Positions 1 through 12,795 are shown, counted from the stretch's first letter. The stretch: DNA of 64,000 nt from Mytilus edulis (GCF_963676685.1 NC_092346.1:96523917-96587916), one strand, 5' to 3'. Numbers and translations are program-made. The notes: generated from the sequence alone by a model not told the origin.

Positions 1-1930
1 CATGTACATGTTAATATTTACTTAATATTAAATAGGTAAAAATTATTGCTAAAAGCCTGTTCAGGGTTTCTTTCTTGTGTATGATTATATAATTTTTCAC
101 ATGCCTGAACTCATTGACGATAATGTAAGGTGCTCTATTAGGAAAAAATGGATTTCTAGTTCGGGTTTGAAAAAGACATTTCGCCTTTTCTTGAGCCTGT
201 TTTGTACATTTAGTTTAACAGATATGATCCAATGGAAATTTTCACATGGAACCTTCGGTAAATAGGAAAATGAAAAGATATGGGGTAATTTACAGAGAGA
301 CCACACTCCATCCATGACAAAAACGGAGGGAATTAAAAAATCTAGAGGTCTCCACAAGGCTTTCAACAAGGTTGGAATCTCACTCCTTCTGAAAAGCTCT
401 AAATCGCCCCAACGTGTACATACGTTTGGTCATCAAGAGATTCTGGTTTCTCTTTTTGTCTGTCATGATAAACATTCAATTCGGATTTGAATTTAATTTA
501 CCGAAACATTTCCGTACATTAAATCTTAGGTCGGTGAGAACATTTTAAGGACGCAACAAACCGAAGTACAATTTTAAGTAGTACATAGATGTGCATTAAT
601 TCAGCTTCCTGTACATGTTCATGAAGTTCTAAATCTTGAATGTTGATTTCTTTAAAAAAAACCACCATTTTTTTACAATAAAAAATCTCAAAATGTCCGT
701 TAACAATGAAAAAGTTTGACCATGAAAAATCACATATCTAAGAAAAGCAGTCGATTAATTGATTATAAGAAAGTTTCAGTATATCATGTCAAATTTCTTT
801 AATTTGAGAGTTTTCCTTTAGTTACAAATGTAGCATGTCTGATGGTGAAATAAAAATGAATGTCTCAGAAAGTGGTGAATTAGTTTCCATAAATGACAGT
901 TGAATCGGGCCAAGCTTAGGCCGTGTTCACATTGACCTAAACTCGGTGTTGTGTAAATGTAACTCACACGTAAAATAAACAAAATAACGTTCCCATTGAA
1001 AAAACTCAATGTTTACATGTAGTGTAAAACATGTTTTGTCTACATGCAGTCGATACTCGATGTAGGCCTTGTGTAGATTAAGTGTACACAAAACTAGGCA
1101 TTTAAAACATTAGTTTCACCGTGTATATTTAAGGAAGAAACAATTTTTGAATAAAATTGATATTTATAACAATCATTTATAAAGTTCTTTACAGAAATAT
1201 TTGTCTAAACTTGATATATTTTTTTTTTTTTAAACTTAACGTAGCTTTGTTAAGCCCTTATCAAGACTCAAAGCAGCATCATTGCCGAACACACAATTCA
1301 TTTGAAAATTAAGGTCTTTCCGAATCGACGTGACTAGCACAGAAATGTTTGCCGCTGGTCTTTACTCAAACAACGATTCACTCATAAATGCATTACTTAA
1401 AAAGTGTGAGGTAAATGTATGTATTGTTTGTCTAGTACATGTATCTCGGATCCGTTAAATTACCCTCAAATCTAAAAAAAAAACCAAAACATTACCCCTC
1501 CCTTTGCCAAATACTCCTTGGAGAAGAAATACCATTTGAAACAAACAGAAAAGATAGGAATATAGTGATCCCTAATATATCATTCCTTCTTCTCCTTTAA
1601 TCTCTGTACCGATGTAATGCATTGGCTTTATGAGAATGAAAATATATATTCTTCGCCTGTAAGCACGCTGCTGCAGCCTACGTTTTATAATGCTTAATCG
1701 AGACATCTTTATTATTTTTAAACTACTGCAAATCATCAAAATGGCTTTCATAAAGAAGCAATTACTTAACTTTAAAAAAAGGGGGGGGGGGTCTATTTTG
1801 TTGATTTATCTGAGCCAGAAATTTTTCCGCGCAAACGTTTTATTCCGGTTTTTTTTTTATGCTGGTAATCAATTTTTGTTTTTCAACATTTAACAGTATA
1901 ATGTATGGGAAAACTCTTGATTTAGAACAT
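1..1930. other. AT-rich non-coding stretch, no gene found
   Basis: Only short open frames lie here, in AT-rich DNA with poly-A and poly-T runs. None has a recognisable domain or paired splice sites. The part around 900-1110 reads like a degenerate dispersed repeat, but I could not pair it with another copy in the window. Confidence 0.5.
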
Positions 1931-1951
1931 TTTTGTATCATCTGTAGGACC

Positions 1952-2115
1952 TTTTTTTTTTTTTTTTTTTTATCCAATTTGGGTTCGGAATATTTCCATT
2001 GAAATTTTTTTTTAGATTTCGGGATGTCGGGATGTCGGGATTAAACTGATTTAAGTTCGGGACATCGGGATTTCGTGTTTTCAAGCCCGGGATTTCGGGA
2101 TCAGGACCCCTCCTA
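1952..2115 (-). repeat. Poly-A-tailed retroelement-like fragment with GGGAT words
   Basis: A run of about 20 T is followed by several degenerate copies of TCGGGATGTCGGGAT and CGGGATTTCGGGATC. A T-run at the left edge fits the poly-A tail of a minus-strand retroposed element. No coding capacity is visible and the family is not identified. Confidence 0.35.
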
Positions 2116-3185
2116 TTCCCCCTCATTGTAGTCATGAATATTTATCGCTTATATTAAATTGATAAAGATTTTATCGAGGTCGCATCAACTGTTTCTACAG
2201 CTAAGATCAGTTACATGTAACATGATCTCGTCGATTCGCACGACGAAGCCATTGTTTATGACAGAACACACATTCTAGATTATGTATTTTTGTTTCCGTC
2301 AGTTCGAAAGTATTTGATCATTTCAACTCCTTTGTATTTCATAATATGTGTCATGAACAAAGACATAATTCGATTGAATAATGATTTCCTCGTAACAAAT
2401 GATAGAAATTTCGGAGATCCCGTATTTGATCCTTTACCGTTAAAATGAAAATGCCAATGACAGAGGTTGATTATAAAAAAATGTTTTACTGTGTTAAAAA
2501 AACTTCGACTTAAACAATGAAAACTTACACGTTGGGCATGAAATATTTTGTCGATGAAGAACATTTAAAAATTATGTCACTTCTGAAATAAGTTTGTCGA
2601 TAACGTAATTTATTCTGACGGTAAAGAAACGCGAATTCGATCACTACTCTGTTACGGGCTGTATTAATCAACGATATACCTGTATAAGTATATTAATAAT
2701 CTGTGGGACAGAAGAACACGTTATATAAATCAGAAGAAAAGAAAAGGTCTTAGTTTATTAGAACAATACAAAGCAAAAACAACTAACAAAAACAGTATTT
2801 AAACACAAATTATAGATCTGAGAGCACTCGAAGTTACTGACCGCCAATCCAAAGCCAATAACAACTGATAAAACAAGCATGAATCTGAGACTTAAACTGA
2901 TATTAAAATTAGGATTTTCCCTTCATAAGAATCACTTAAAACCATAAATATTTTAAAATCATGAATGGCTATGTACAAAGAATCTAAATGGCATTAGAGA
3001 CCTAGGTAGAATTGCCAAATTCAAGTTAGTTCAACTGGCCTGACTGAGTATGAACCATAGTTACTTATAATAATGACTGTGATCGCTATTTTACGAAATT
3101 TCCATTGACATATGACTGATAATTATAGGACAGTTGAGTAATATGCAAAATTCCTGCTTGAATGGTTTTACACTAGTCATGTTTG
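2116..3185. other. Non-coding stretch, nothing recognised
   Basis: AT-rich sequence with one 94-codon antisense open frame (2280-2564) that resembles nothing I know. No splice sites, RNA genes or clear repeats were seen. Confidence 0.4.
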
Positions 3186-3340
3186 ATGCCATTTATAAAA
3201 AGCTTGCTGTTCGGTGTGAGCCAAAACTTCGTGTTGAAGACCGTACTTTGACCTATAGAGGTTTACTTTTACAAATTGTGGTTTGAATGGGGAGTTGTTT
3301 CATTGGCACTCATACCTCATTTTCTTATGTTTATGAAATA
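3186..3340 (+). repeat. Dispersed repeat R1 (GTACGGTGACCTATAG family)
   Basis: A diverged copy of a short repeat seen at least ten times in the window. Its core reads GAAGACCGTACGGTGACC, then GAGTTGTCTCATTGGCAATC, then ACCACATCTTCTT. Other copies lie near 22.93, 28.72, 40.05, 47.28, 49.12, 61.09 and 63.64 kb (+) and 51.76 and 62.40 kb (-). It behaves as the conserved end of a mobile element whose class I cannot assign. Confidence 0.6.
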
Positions 3341-3599
3341 AGAATGAGTCTTTTTGTAAACTATAAAATTATTTACTAATGTTTTTTTTTAATTGCCTAC
3401 ACACATCGCTTACCGGTAGTTAAGATTTTTCATCTTTCAGAATGTTTAGTAGCTTTTAATTTATACGATTTAATTGATCTAAATGTGGCTAAATATTTCT
3501 GGATTAATCCAACCTATCAACTTCAACAATTTGTTATTGGTAAAATAATGCATTGCAATTTACAAGAGAAAACTTACTAACTCTTGAAAAAAAAAAAAA

Positions 3600-5840
3600 A
3601 ATGAAAAAAATTGAAAATTAGAGATAAGCAAGAATCTGAGTATAAATTTTAGAAATACCAAAATTTACGAACGAACAAAAGGCTAAAAGGGCTCAAATTA
3701 GATCACTAGAGAAATGGGTCGAATTTGGGAGATAACAAATAACTCGTACTTTTTAGATTTGGAAAAACAGACACAGGTAAAAAAGTCAATTAATAAATTA
3801 AAAGGGGGAAATGATTAGATTTTAACGAATCAAAGTGATATACTACAACAACAACAACAACAACAAATAATTTATCAGAGTCTCACCTCTTTAAAACATA
3901 TGATATACAACACACTATAATATTAACAATTTATAAAAGAGCCACTCTAAAAAGAGTTATGAGAGACTGACTATGTAGTATTAGAGAATACTATAAAACG
4001 TTATACTCAACGCAAAGCCCTGATAAAACATCAAGAGATACATATATATGTATGAGACAAAACTTGAGAAAGAAATGGATAACAATGATAATTACTTTGC
4101 GATAGGGATATTACAGTAGAACAATGCTCGGGTGCTATTTATAAAATGTAACTTAATAAATCTTCTGGATTAGACGATTTAACAGTTCAATTTTATAGAA
4201 ACCGTTGGGATAAATTTGAAGTTCATAGTAGTTAAACATTCTTCATATTGGATACAAAGATCAAGCACTTACATACTCACAGCGTACAACTGTATTAACG
4301 CTATTATTTAAAAAGGGTGATACATTGTCACTAAAATATAAATAATTACCGTCATATTTCTCTTTTAAATATTGACATGCAATTTCTATCGTATGCTCTA
4401 GCAAAACAATTGAAAAAATCCTACCAAAACTTATTAAAGAAGACCAGACTGGATATGTAAAGAATAGATTTATTGGTTTACATCTTAGACAATACAAGAT
4501 ATTATTGATTTCAATGATTTATACAAAATTGAAGGGGCTATAGTCTTTGTTGATTTTTCTAAAGCGTTTGACTCTATAGAATTGAATTTTATGTTTTCGG
4601 TTTTAAAACATTTTGGATTTAATGAATCTTTTATAAGATGGGCTGAGACTTTATATAGCGATATTCAAACATGTGTTATGAATCATGGTTGGATATCTGA
4701 TGTCTTTAAAAACACAAGGGGTATACGCCAATGATGTCCGTTATCAGGATTATTATTTGTTTTATCTGTGGAAACCATGGCTTCAAGATTACGATGCAAT
4801 ACTGATTTTAAAGGTATCAGAATCAAATTGGATTGAAAAAATCATAGTGTAAAAATTTCGCAACTGGCAGATGATACTACTTTATTTTGTTATTCTAAAT
4901 ATGATGTTCAAGTAGCTATGAACGAAATTGAAATGTTTGATTCTTATTCAGGATAGAAATTAAACAGAAATAAAACATCTTCAAGGGGTTATTGGTAGGA
5001 CAGCTTAAATCATGTAATTAAAAGACAAAATGGAGGGAATCAACTGAAGCAATGGACCAGTTAAAACTCTATGCATATACTTTGGACATTGTAGAGAGGA
5101 ATGTGAAAAACTAAATTGAGAAATTAAATAGAAAAGATGAATAAATTATTTTGTTCTTGGCAAAAAAAGAAATCTTACTATTTAGGAAAAATTTGGATAT
5201 TGAAAACACTAATTGTGCCTACTTTCACTTTTGTAGGAACTGCCTGCATAGTTCCAGAGATATAATTTAAAAAAATAGAAAAAAAAAGTTGTTTTAAATT
5301 TTTTTGGGATAGTAAACCAAAAAAATTTAAAAGAAATTCATATATGAATATGTTCCATATGAAAAGGGGGGATTGGATATGATAGATATAAGAAGTTATT
5401 TCATTGCTTTAAAAGCTATGTGGGTAAAAAAAAATAGTAACTGATTGTAAAGGTGATTGGAAAATTATACCTAAGCACTATTTTTATAATTGTGGGTCAA
5501 ACGGGTTAGTGTTTTAAACAAACAGTCGTGATAAGCGATACAAAAGCCTTGAAAACATCCAAGATAAAAAAAATATCATTGAATGTTGTAAATTAAGTGG
5601 TAGAGGTCTAACGAAAGAAAGAAAAAAAAAACAGAAACATTGACAGATATAAGAAAACAAATATTTTGGAACAAAAGAATTATCAAATTTGAACATCAAG
5701 CTATATTTTTTTTTAAATTGGATTAAAAGCGATTCATGTAAATGATATCATAGATGAGGAAAATTGGAGGAGCTTAGACTCCTGAATGATATTGTAACAA
5801 GCCAATATTTGAAATAGATATTTAATTATGTCATACAAAA
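3600..5840 (+). pseudogene. Decayed LINE ORF2 (reverse transcriptase), L1/Tx1-like
   Basis: Conceptual translation in shifting frames recovers the same protein as the minus-strand LINE at 7.1-12.5 kb. Recognisable pieces are AKRAQIRSLEKWV near 3.69 kb, NKSSGLDDLTVQFYR near 4.16 kb, RT motif A (FVDFSKAFDS, about 4545-4580), an RQ-stop-CPLSG segment where a TGA replaces a glycine codon (about 4730), RT motif C (QLADDTTLF, about 4860-4888), and TDIRKQIFWNKRIIKF near 5.65 kb. Many stops and frameshifts make it long dead. The endonuclease part is missing or unrecognisable, so it is probably 5'-truncated. Its 3' end is not sharply defined and fades out near 5.84 kb. Confidence 0.85.
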
Positions 5841-6009
5841 AAAAGGTAATGCATTGTATCAAAATTAAGGTATTTTTTGAAAATTCGTATCATTCCAAGT
5901 GATACCTTTTCTTTTTATATTCCTTTTTTAACAGGTAGAATAATAAAATTTTGAAACGGGGTACCATGTATGTACATGTGCAAGCTTATTCGGGTCATTC
6001 TATGTTTAT

Positions 6010-6206
6010 GACAAAAAATCGTGACCAAGAGTCACAAGGTCGAGGTGATTGACACAAGTTGAGTCAAAGCCAAGAGTTTTAAAGTCGTGGCCACGGGTAA
6101 TATAGTCATGGTAACGAATAACAAGTCGTGGCCAAGAATTACAAAGTTGCGGCAACAAGTAACAAAGTCGTGAACATGAGTTACAAATTCGTGGACACAA
6201 GTTACT
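6010..6206. repeat. Short tandem repeat, unit about 27 bp
   Basis: About seven degenerate units built around AAGTCGTGGCCACGAGTTACA. The antisense open frame across it is a by-product of the repeat. Confidence 0.7.
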
Positions 6207-6239
6207 ATGGCATCGATTCTCTGGCCAAATGCGCATCTG

Positions 6240-7110
6240 GTGCAGAAACATTCGTACTGTTTAAGTTATGATCTGTTTCTATAAACAATTTTAGACTATC
6301 TGCAGACATTATAATCCATCTTTTCGAACGACCTGCAAAATATGTGTTTTTTCTACGTGACATTATCAGGCATTGCGTCTTTTTTAATGACATTACAATA
6401 GGAATTTCAGAGGAAAGCAAGTAAAAATTGACGTCATAATCGAATTCTGACATCTGAAGAACTGAGATCACAAGAACCACACTTTGATTAAATGCAACTT
6501 CTACCACTACATTGAGTGTGAAACGATATTTATACACGTGAGGCTGTTAAATTTGGTTATTTACAAGCCGAGCGGTTTGAATATTTAAAATTTAACTTTC
6601 GAGAGGGGATATATATCGTATTACACGACCTCATCAGGCATGATAGCCTTTTACATGACGTCGCAATAGCAAATTCAGAGGAAAGCAAGAATATTTGACG
6701 TGATGCTTAACCTTACGGAGCACCTGAGATTGTCCCCAGTTTTTGACGGGGTTCGTGGTGCTTAGTATTTACGTCCTAACCGAATTTTGACTAATCAATT
6801 GCTGAGATCAAACGAACCACACATTGATTAAATATAGATTTCACCACTGCAACAACTGTGTTACGATATTTATCCAGTCGAGACAATTGAACTTTAATAT
6901 TTAAAGCGGGAGGTGCCGAGCTTTTTGAATAATTGAAACTTAACTGTTGAGAGTGGAGAAATATCATTATACACGAGTTGTGCTGGAATCTGTTTCTCTG
7001 ATGATTTTTATCTGCTTTTTCAAAGATTTGCAGAGGGTTGTGCTCTTTTATATGTGACGTCTCCAGACATGGTCGCCTTTTTTCACGACGTCACAATATA
7101 TTTTAGCCGT
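6240..7110 (+). repeat. Dispersed repeat with CGACGTCA words, two to three ~300 bp units
   Basis: Units share TCATCAGGCATGATAGCC, TGACGTCGCAATAG, CAGAGGAAAGCAAG and GTGTTACGATATTTAT. The right-hand unit (about 6830-7110) matches the reverse complement of 15.86-16.18 kb over its whole length, and its end matches 12.69-12.79 kb inverted. A ~50 bp piece of the R2 tail repeat (ACGGAGCACCTGAGATTG followed by GGGGTTCGTGGTGCTTAG) is embedded at about 6714-6765. No coding capacity was seen. Confidence 0.65.
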
Positions 7111-7664
7111 GAACAGATATCTCTTTTTTTTTTTTTTTTTTTTTTCAACTTCAGATACTTTATTTCACTATAATAGTTGTTAACAAATCCCCTTAATGTT
7201 ACAACAATGGCACTAAGGTTCTGCCCTGTATGGTTAATTACCAATAAAACCAGGGGATTTCATTGGCAAACTTTTATAATTCTACATAGTATTGCGTGTT
7301 AGTTACAATTTACAGAGTAATAGCTGTCTACAACATGTGTGCATTACTTTACTTAAAACAATGAAAAGAAAACGGAATTTTGACCGTTTTTTGTTTAACT
7401 TTTAGTTTCTGATTAATCGACAGTGAGAGAGCATGGTTTCGATCAGATCGATCAAGAGGTCAGTATAATCGAATTATGATTGTTTTTTAGATAGTATCTT
7501 AGCATTCAAATACACTTAACATTGAATAATATAATATATCTGATATTCAAACAAAAATTTAAAGAGCAATTTTGTTAAGAAATTTTCCTTCTTTTTATTT
7601 CAATGAAATTTTTGTGATTCTCAAAAAACTAGGTCAATCAAATGTAAACAAGACAGACAGAGAA

Positions 7665-8636
7665 TCAAATTTCTAAAATTTTTCTTTGAAGTTTTCTCAA
7701 AAAGGAATTTTTCGGATGATATAAAATTTGTGTATCAATTTCGTTTTTTAGGACTGACATCATATTCACATATTTGGTTCTCTTTTCTGATAAAAAAAAG
7801 CATTTATAAATCACAAAGCAAACAATTGTTATAATATGATTAAGTACATAATATTCCACATCTTCAATTTTGTACCCTGTTACAAGATTTTTCAGACAAA
7901 AAACATGTTGACCAATATTAAGATCCATAAATATTTGGTGTAATAATTTCCAATAATTTTTTACCCATGTGCATTCAAAGAAAAAATGATTATAGCTATC
8001 AGATTTGAAACAAAGCTCACAGTTTTCACTATTAATTACCTTCCAGCGATACAGATTATGGTTAATAGCTAAAATATTATGCAGTAGTTTCCATCTAAAC
8101 ATTTTTAATCTATTATCTTTTAAAAAAAGAAAGGTAAAAGATAGATTTTTCTTAATGTAATATATGACATTTTCGCCTGAAAGTTGTTTTTTCCATGAGC
8201 AAAAACCAACTGGGAGCTCTTTATTTGACCTGATTATAATATTATAAATTTCTTTAAACTTAATTTTGTCTAGATTGTAATACAATCCATTACAAAACAT
8301 TTTAATGTCTTGTGTTATGTTGATTTTAGTATGTTTTGATATATTGCTCTTTAATTTTTGGATCCAAATTTTGGGTAAAGCTTTTCGAAGAGAAATTAAT
8401 TCAGCGATCCAATTTTGTTTCTTTTTAAGTTTATCTAATATTTTATGAGAAATTTCTCCTTTATCATCAATTACATCATTAACAAAAATTATGTTTTCCT
8501 TTACCCAATGACTATAATATAAACTTTTGCCACATGTTTTTATATATTGGTTTCCCCAAATAACTTGCTTTCTTATTTCCCTATAATTATCAGGTACTTT
8601 TGTCTTCCCTCCTCCATTTTTAATCCAACATTTCAA
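7665..8636 (-). pseudogene. LINE ORF2, C-terminal third
   Basis: A 323-codon open frame continues ORF2 after a frameshift near 8640-8660. It carries conserved C-terminal wording (FRWKLLHNIL) and a zinc-knuckle-like CELCFKSDSYNHFFFEC (Cys-x2-Cys, His, Cys), found at the end of many L1-type ORF2 proteins. The stop near 7665 is followed by the 3'UTR and poly-A. Matching 3' pieces occur near 15.46-15.85 kb (-). It was part of one polypeptide with the two upstream pieces and is not a separate gene. Confidence 0.8.
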
Positions 8637-8662
8637 AATTTCAAAGTAAAATGTAGGTAAGT

Positions 8663-10345
8663 TTAAAGGTTTTCTAGAGACTTATGAGAATTAAGATTCA
8701 TTTTAAATATTAAATTATTTTCCCCAAACTTTCTAAGATAAAAAGTAGGTATGATTTTCCAGTTAGCGCAAGTTTCATCAGTTAATCTTTTAACCCAATT
8801 TATTTTAATAGCTTCAATGTATGCATCAATATCTGTCATTTTTAATCCCCCTTCAATATAATCTTTTCTTAACACTGAGCGTTTAACTTTCTCGCTACCA
8901 CCCTCCCATAAAAAATTAAATAAGATTTTTTTAAATTGACTTATAATTTCACTGCTTAGATTTATCAATGAAGCAACATATGTTATATTGGGAATAACTA
9001 GTGTTTTAATTATAGTTATTTTTCCTATCATACTCAGTTTTCTTTTCTTCCAATCATTTAGTATCTTTTCTGATTTTTCAAACTGTCTATCTATATTAAG
9101 TGTTTCACATTCTTTTTTGTTAAGGCCAAAATAAATGCCAAGACTTTTCACCATATCTTTCCAATTTATACTTTCAAATTTGTCTTTGCAGTGTTTTAGT
9201 TTGCCTAACCATATACCTTCTGTTTTGTTTCTATTGAGTTTAAGTCCTGAAAAAGATCCAAAAGTTTCTATTAAATTAAGTGCATGTTTTATTTCATTTT
9301 TAGATCTTAAAAAGAGAGTTGTATCATCTGCTAGCTGTGAGATTTTTAGGCTATGAGTTTTTTTATCAATTTTTATTTGTATCCCTTTCAGATCATTATT
9401 ATCTCTTATTCTACAAGCCAGTATTTCAACAGATAAAACAAACAGTAACGCGCTTAAAGGGCATCCTTGTCGAATTCCCCGTTGAATCCCGAAGGTTTCA
9501 GAAATCCACCCGTTATTTAAAATACATCCTTTTATATCACAATAAAGTGTTTTGACCCACTTTTGAAAAGACTTGTTAAATCCAAATTTTTTCAATGTTT
9601 CCAGCATGAAGTCCCATTCGAGTGAATCGAATGCTTTAGAAAAATCAATAAATAGTATAGCTCCATCTATATTAAAGTTTTCAGCATAATCTATAATATC
9701 TTGAATTTGGCGTACGTTGAATCCTATATATCGATTTTTAACGTAACCATTTTGATCCCTATGTATAATTAGGGGTAAGATTTTTTTTAGTCTTTGTGCT
9801 AAGGTATATGTAATAAGTTTTACATCAGTATTCAACAAAGTAATTGGACGGTAATTATCTAAGGACAAAGGGTCATTTTTTTTGAAAATCAATGATATTA
9901 TCCCAATCTTTTGGGTCTCAGATAAAGTTTCATTATCATAACATGTGTTAGAAACATTCAATACAATATGCTTTAAATTTGGCCAAAATTGTCGATAAAA
10001 CTCAACTGTTAAGCCATCTTTGCCTGGAGTCTTATTTAGTTTCATATTATAAATAGAAGATGTTAGCTCTTCTAAGGTTAATTTACCATCCACTTGTTTG
10101 CTTTCACAAGGATTTAAAGAATGATCAATGGGGGTATTTTCTATGTATGTCTTTAAAATTTCAGTTTCGGGACATGTACTTTTGTACAGAGATTTATAAT
10201 ACTCTTTACTTACATCTAATATTTCACTTTGATCAACAGTAACCTCACCGGTTTTGGTCATTAATTTATTAATAGATTTTCTAGCCTGTCTATTCTTTTC
10301 CAGGGATAAAAAGTACTTAGTATTTTTTCCCCTTCCTCTACCCAT
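8663..10345 (-). pseudogene. LINE ORF2, reverse transcriptase domain
   Basis: This 560-codon frame holds an intact-looking RT domain. In order it shows NKTPGKDGLTVEFYR, LIFKKNDPLSLDNYRPI, motif A ILFIDFSKAFDS (about 9625-9660), GIRQGCPLSALLFVLS, and motif C QLADDTTLF (about 9316-9345) with the catalytic Asp pair. It then continues through GLKLNRNKTEGIWLG and a thumb-like region. It would copy the element's RNA into DNA at the nicked target. It overlaps the endonuclease frame at 10261-10345 in a different frame, and the C-terminal part lies in a third frame, so the ORF is broken at both ends. Confidence 0.9.
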
Positions 10346-11478
10346 TTTATTCTTGATCTAACTTGGGCTCCTTTGGCTTTAAAAGAGTAAATCTCTTCTA
10401 AATCTTTTTCTAAATTTTTTATTTGATTAAAAAGTTCATTATTTTTCCTATCAGGTAATTTGTCTACTCTTTCATTTAAAAGATTTAGTTTGTTTTCCAT
10501 TATTAAAATATTATTTTTCCTTTCCTTGGCTTTTGATTTACAGTATTGGATAGTAGACTCTCTTATGTCAGTTTTTAGCAGGTCCCACTGATTTAGGACA
10601 TTTGTAAGATTAAAATTTTGCTCATACTTTTCAATTAACTTATTTATTAGTTTATTATACTGAGTATCAGTCAATATACTATTATTCATTTTAAAATATC
10701 CTTTACCCCGATTGTTTGCATAAATGTCTAATTTAATTGAAATAGCCAGGTGATCTGTGAATGAAATTTGTGCAGGCCTGATATCGGCAGATACAGTGTT
10801 TATGCGTGCTTGTGTGCATATTATAAAAAAGTCTATTCTACTAGCTTCATTTGTAGAATTTTTCCTTTTCCATGTGTATTGTTTTTTATCTTTATTTAAT
10901 TGTCTCCAAATGTCTATCAATTTATGTGTTCTAATTAATTGTTTTAAACCATTGACTGGCTTTTTAAACTTTTTATGTAGTTTATTATTCTTTGTATCTA
11001 TAGTTGAGAGTAGATCATTCATATCTCCCCCTACTATTAGAGCACCAAGAGTGTGTTCTTCAATTAATTTACTTACTTTTTTATAAAATTGGTTTCTTGC
11101 ATGAACTTCATTAGGTGCATACAAGTTTACTAAGGTGAAAATCTTATCTTGAATTTCTATATTGATTATAATAATTCTCCCTTCTCTATCACAAAATTCA
11201 TTAATTAATTTAAAGTCAAGTGATTTATTAATAAAGTAAGACACTCCCCTTGAATTTGTTGTGCCTAGGCTATGAAGATGTTTGCCGTGGAATTCATCGT
11301 TAATTTGCTTTATCATATCTTTTGACAAGTGAGTTTCTTGTGCCATTAAAATGTCGCATTTTTGTTGTTGAAACCAAGAGAATAATCTAAAACGTTTTTC
11401 CTTTCTCGCTAAACCTTGACAATTAAGTGAGCAAATGTGAAAGTTTTTTGTTTTCATTATAGTATTAAAGAAGTTCAA
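10261..11478 (-). pseudogene. LINE ORF2, apurinic-type endonuclease domain
   Basis: A 405-codon frame with the AP-endonuclease fold typical of L1-type LINEs. Visible motifs are SLNCQG, AQETHL (catalytic Glu), NLYAPNE, GGDMND (Asp/Asn), SRIDFF and SFTDHLAIS (the usual SDH motif as TDH). The protein nicks target DNA to prime reverse transcription. A likely start is the second methionine, just before KTKNFHICSLNCQG. The frame runs into the RT region (KAKGAQVRSRIKWVEEGEK) and is then lost by a frameshift near 10.3 kb. Confidence 0.9.
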
Positions 11479-12419
11479 TTGTTAATCTCTTAAACGATTT
11501 ATTTAAATCTATCAATTTATATAAACTTGTTCTATGTATCGTGACCCAGATAAACACCAAGTTATTTTTAGACCTATAAATAGCACAGGTAAAGTTAATT
11601 TCTATTTGTAGTTTCATTACTGACTTTCCGAAAACGTCTGGTATTTTGTAAACATTAACGTTATCACATACTGTAATTTTGATAGCGCGAGTGGTTCTTG
11701 TGTATTTACAACTTTTCTTTTCTTTTACAGATATGGAATTAATCGTACCACTGAATGTTGTTAGCCAAATGACTTTACTTGAAGTGCTAAATTCTTGAAA
11801 TATGTGCACACCGAAAAAGTGTGTGATATTTAAGTTCAAGAACAGGAGGATATTTTTATCTGTTTCTCTGATGTTTAGCAAAATTAACTGTGTAGAAATA
11901 TGTTCGTATCTTGAAGAAAGGAACATCTGAAGATTGTCATTTACTGAAACTGTACTCTTATAATTAAAGAAGACTGGCTGTTTTTTACTTGTTTTGAAGA
12001 ATATCTTTTGACAAAGGATTAATGTGTGCCTATGAACAAATTCTAGATGACTATGTGAAGTAAATGTGATTTTTTTTCCCATGGTGATCCTGCATTTCAT
12101 TAATTTAGTGCTCCAACCAATGAAGCAATTTTCATTTGTTTTAGATGTGCGTGGGACGATTTTTTTTTATCCAAGCAGATTTACCAACTTTAAATTCATA
12201 GTCTATACATATTTCATTTACAAATAATTTCGTATGTGCTGTATTTACTACATTTTTAAATAAACATCTATTCTGATATTTCTCTTTTGAATGTATGCTA
12301 TCTGCAATATAGACATCACATTCACAAATTACAATTTTGTTCACTTGATAAACACAGTCTATGTTTATGATACAAAGTAAACAAAGATATATATACAATA
12401 TATACAATATTAAAAACAT
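11465..12419 (-). pseudogene. Possible LINE first ORF, broken, unrecognised
   Basis: Two minus-strand frames, 12141-12419 (92 codons) and 11465-12100 (211 codons), fill the space between the element's 5' end and the endonuclease, where an ORF1 would lie. The second overlaps the start of ORF2 by 14 bases. I recognise no RNA-binding or zinc-knuckle motif in either. They may be remnants of an ORF1 or chance frames in a 5'UTR; position is the main argument. Confidence 0.35.
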
Positions 12420-12689
12420 GAAGATTTGTAATTGATAGTTTTAATTAAGATGAGCTTAGGATTTTGTTTTTTTCACAGGTTCTTCTCTCTTGTGAAGCTC
12501 ATCAGTAGGAGTACTTGCTGTTTTTTTAGTACGTGTTTTTTTCTCTGAACTGATATCTCACTAGTTAGGAGAAATTTTTTTCTTCTAATTTTTGTGCTTT
12601 TTCACATTTCCTGACCGATGTGAGAAAAAAAGTTCTCCTCACTAGTGTTCTCGGCAAATGATTGGTTGAAATGTAATTATTACGTTGAC

Positions 12690-12795
12690 TTTTCTTGTTT
12701 TCTTCTGAATTTTCTTATTGTGATGTCATGAAAAAAGGCGACCATGACTGATGATGTCACATCAAAAGTACACAACTTTCATCTTGAATTACATC
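12690..12795 (-). repeat. Inverted piece of the 6.2-7.1 kb dispersed repeat
   Basis: GTCATGAAAAAAGGCGACCATG here is the inverse of the sequence at about 7066-7092, on the other side of the LINE. The sequence between the LINE and this piece contains an inverted pair, CTCACTAGTTAGGAGAA and TTCTCCTCACTAGTG (12557-12650). The LINE may have landed inside a pre-existing inverted-repeat element. Confidence 0.5.

Larger units (their letters stand above)
7124..12546 (-). mobile_element. Near full-length LINE retrotransposon, L1/Tx1-like, inactivated
   Basis: The element reads on the minus strand: a possible first ORF, an ORF2 with endonuclease, reverse transcriptase and C-terminal Cys/His region, a ~500 bp 3'UTR and a poly-A tail (T-run 7124-7145). 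It is flanked by imperfect 13-bp direct repeats, GAACAGATATCTC at 7111-7123 and GAACTGATATCTC at 12547-12559 (12 of 13 identical), as expected for target-primed insertion. ORF2 is split over three frames by two frameshifts, so the copy is dead but fairly young. The L1/Tx1 assignment rests on domain order and wording such as the GLKLNRNKTEG segment and is from memory. Confidence 0.85.

Noticed and set aside
6006..6537. Two minus-strand frames of 81 and 110 codons
   Set aside because: They lie on a 27-bp minisatellite and a dispersed repeat.
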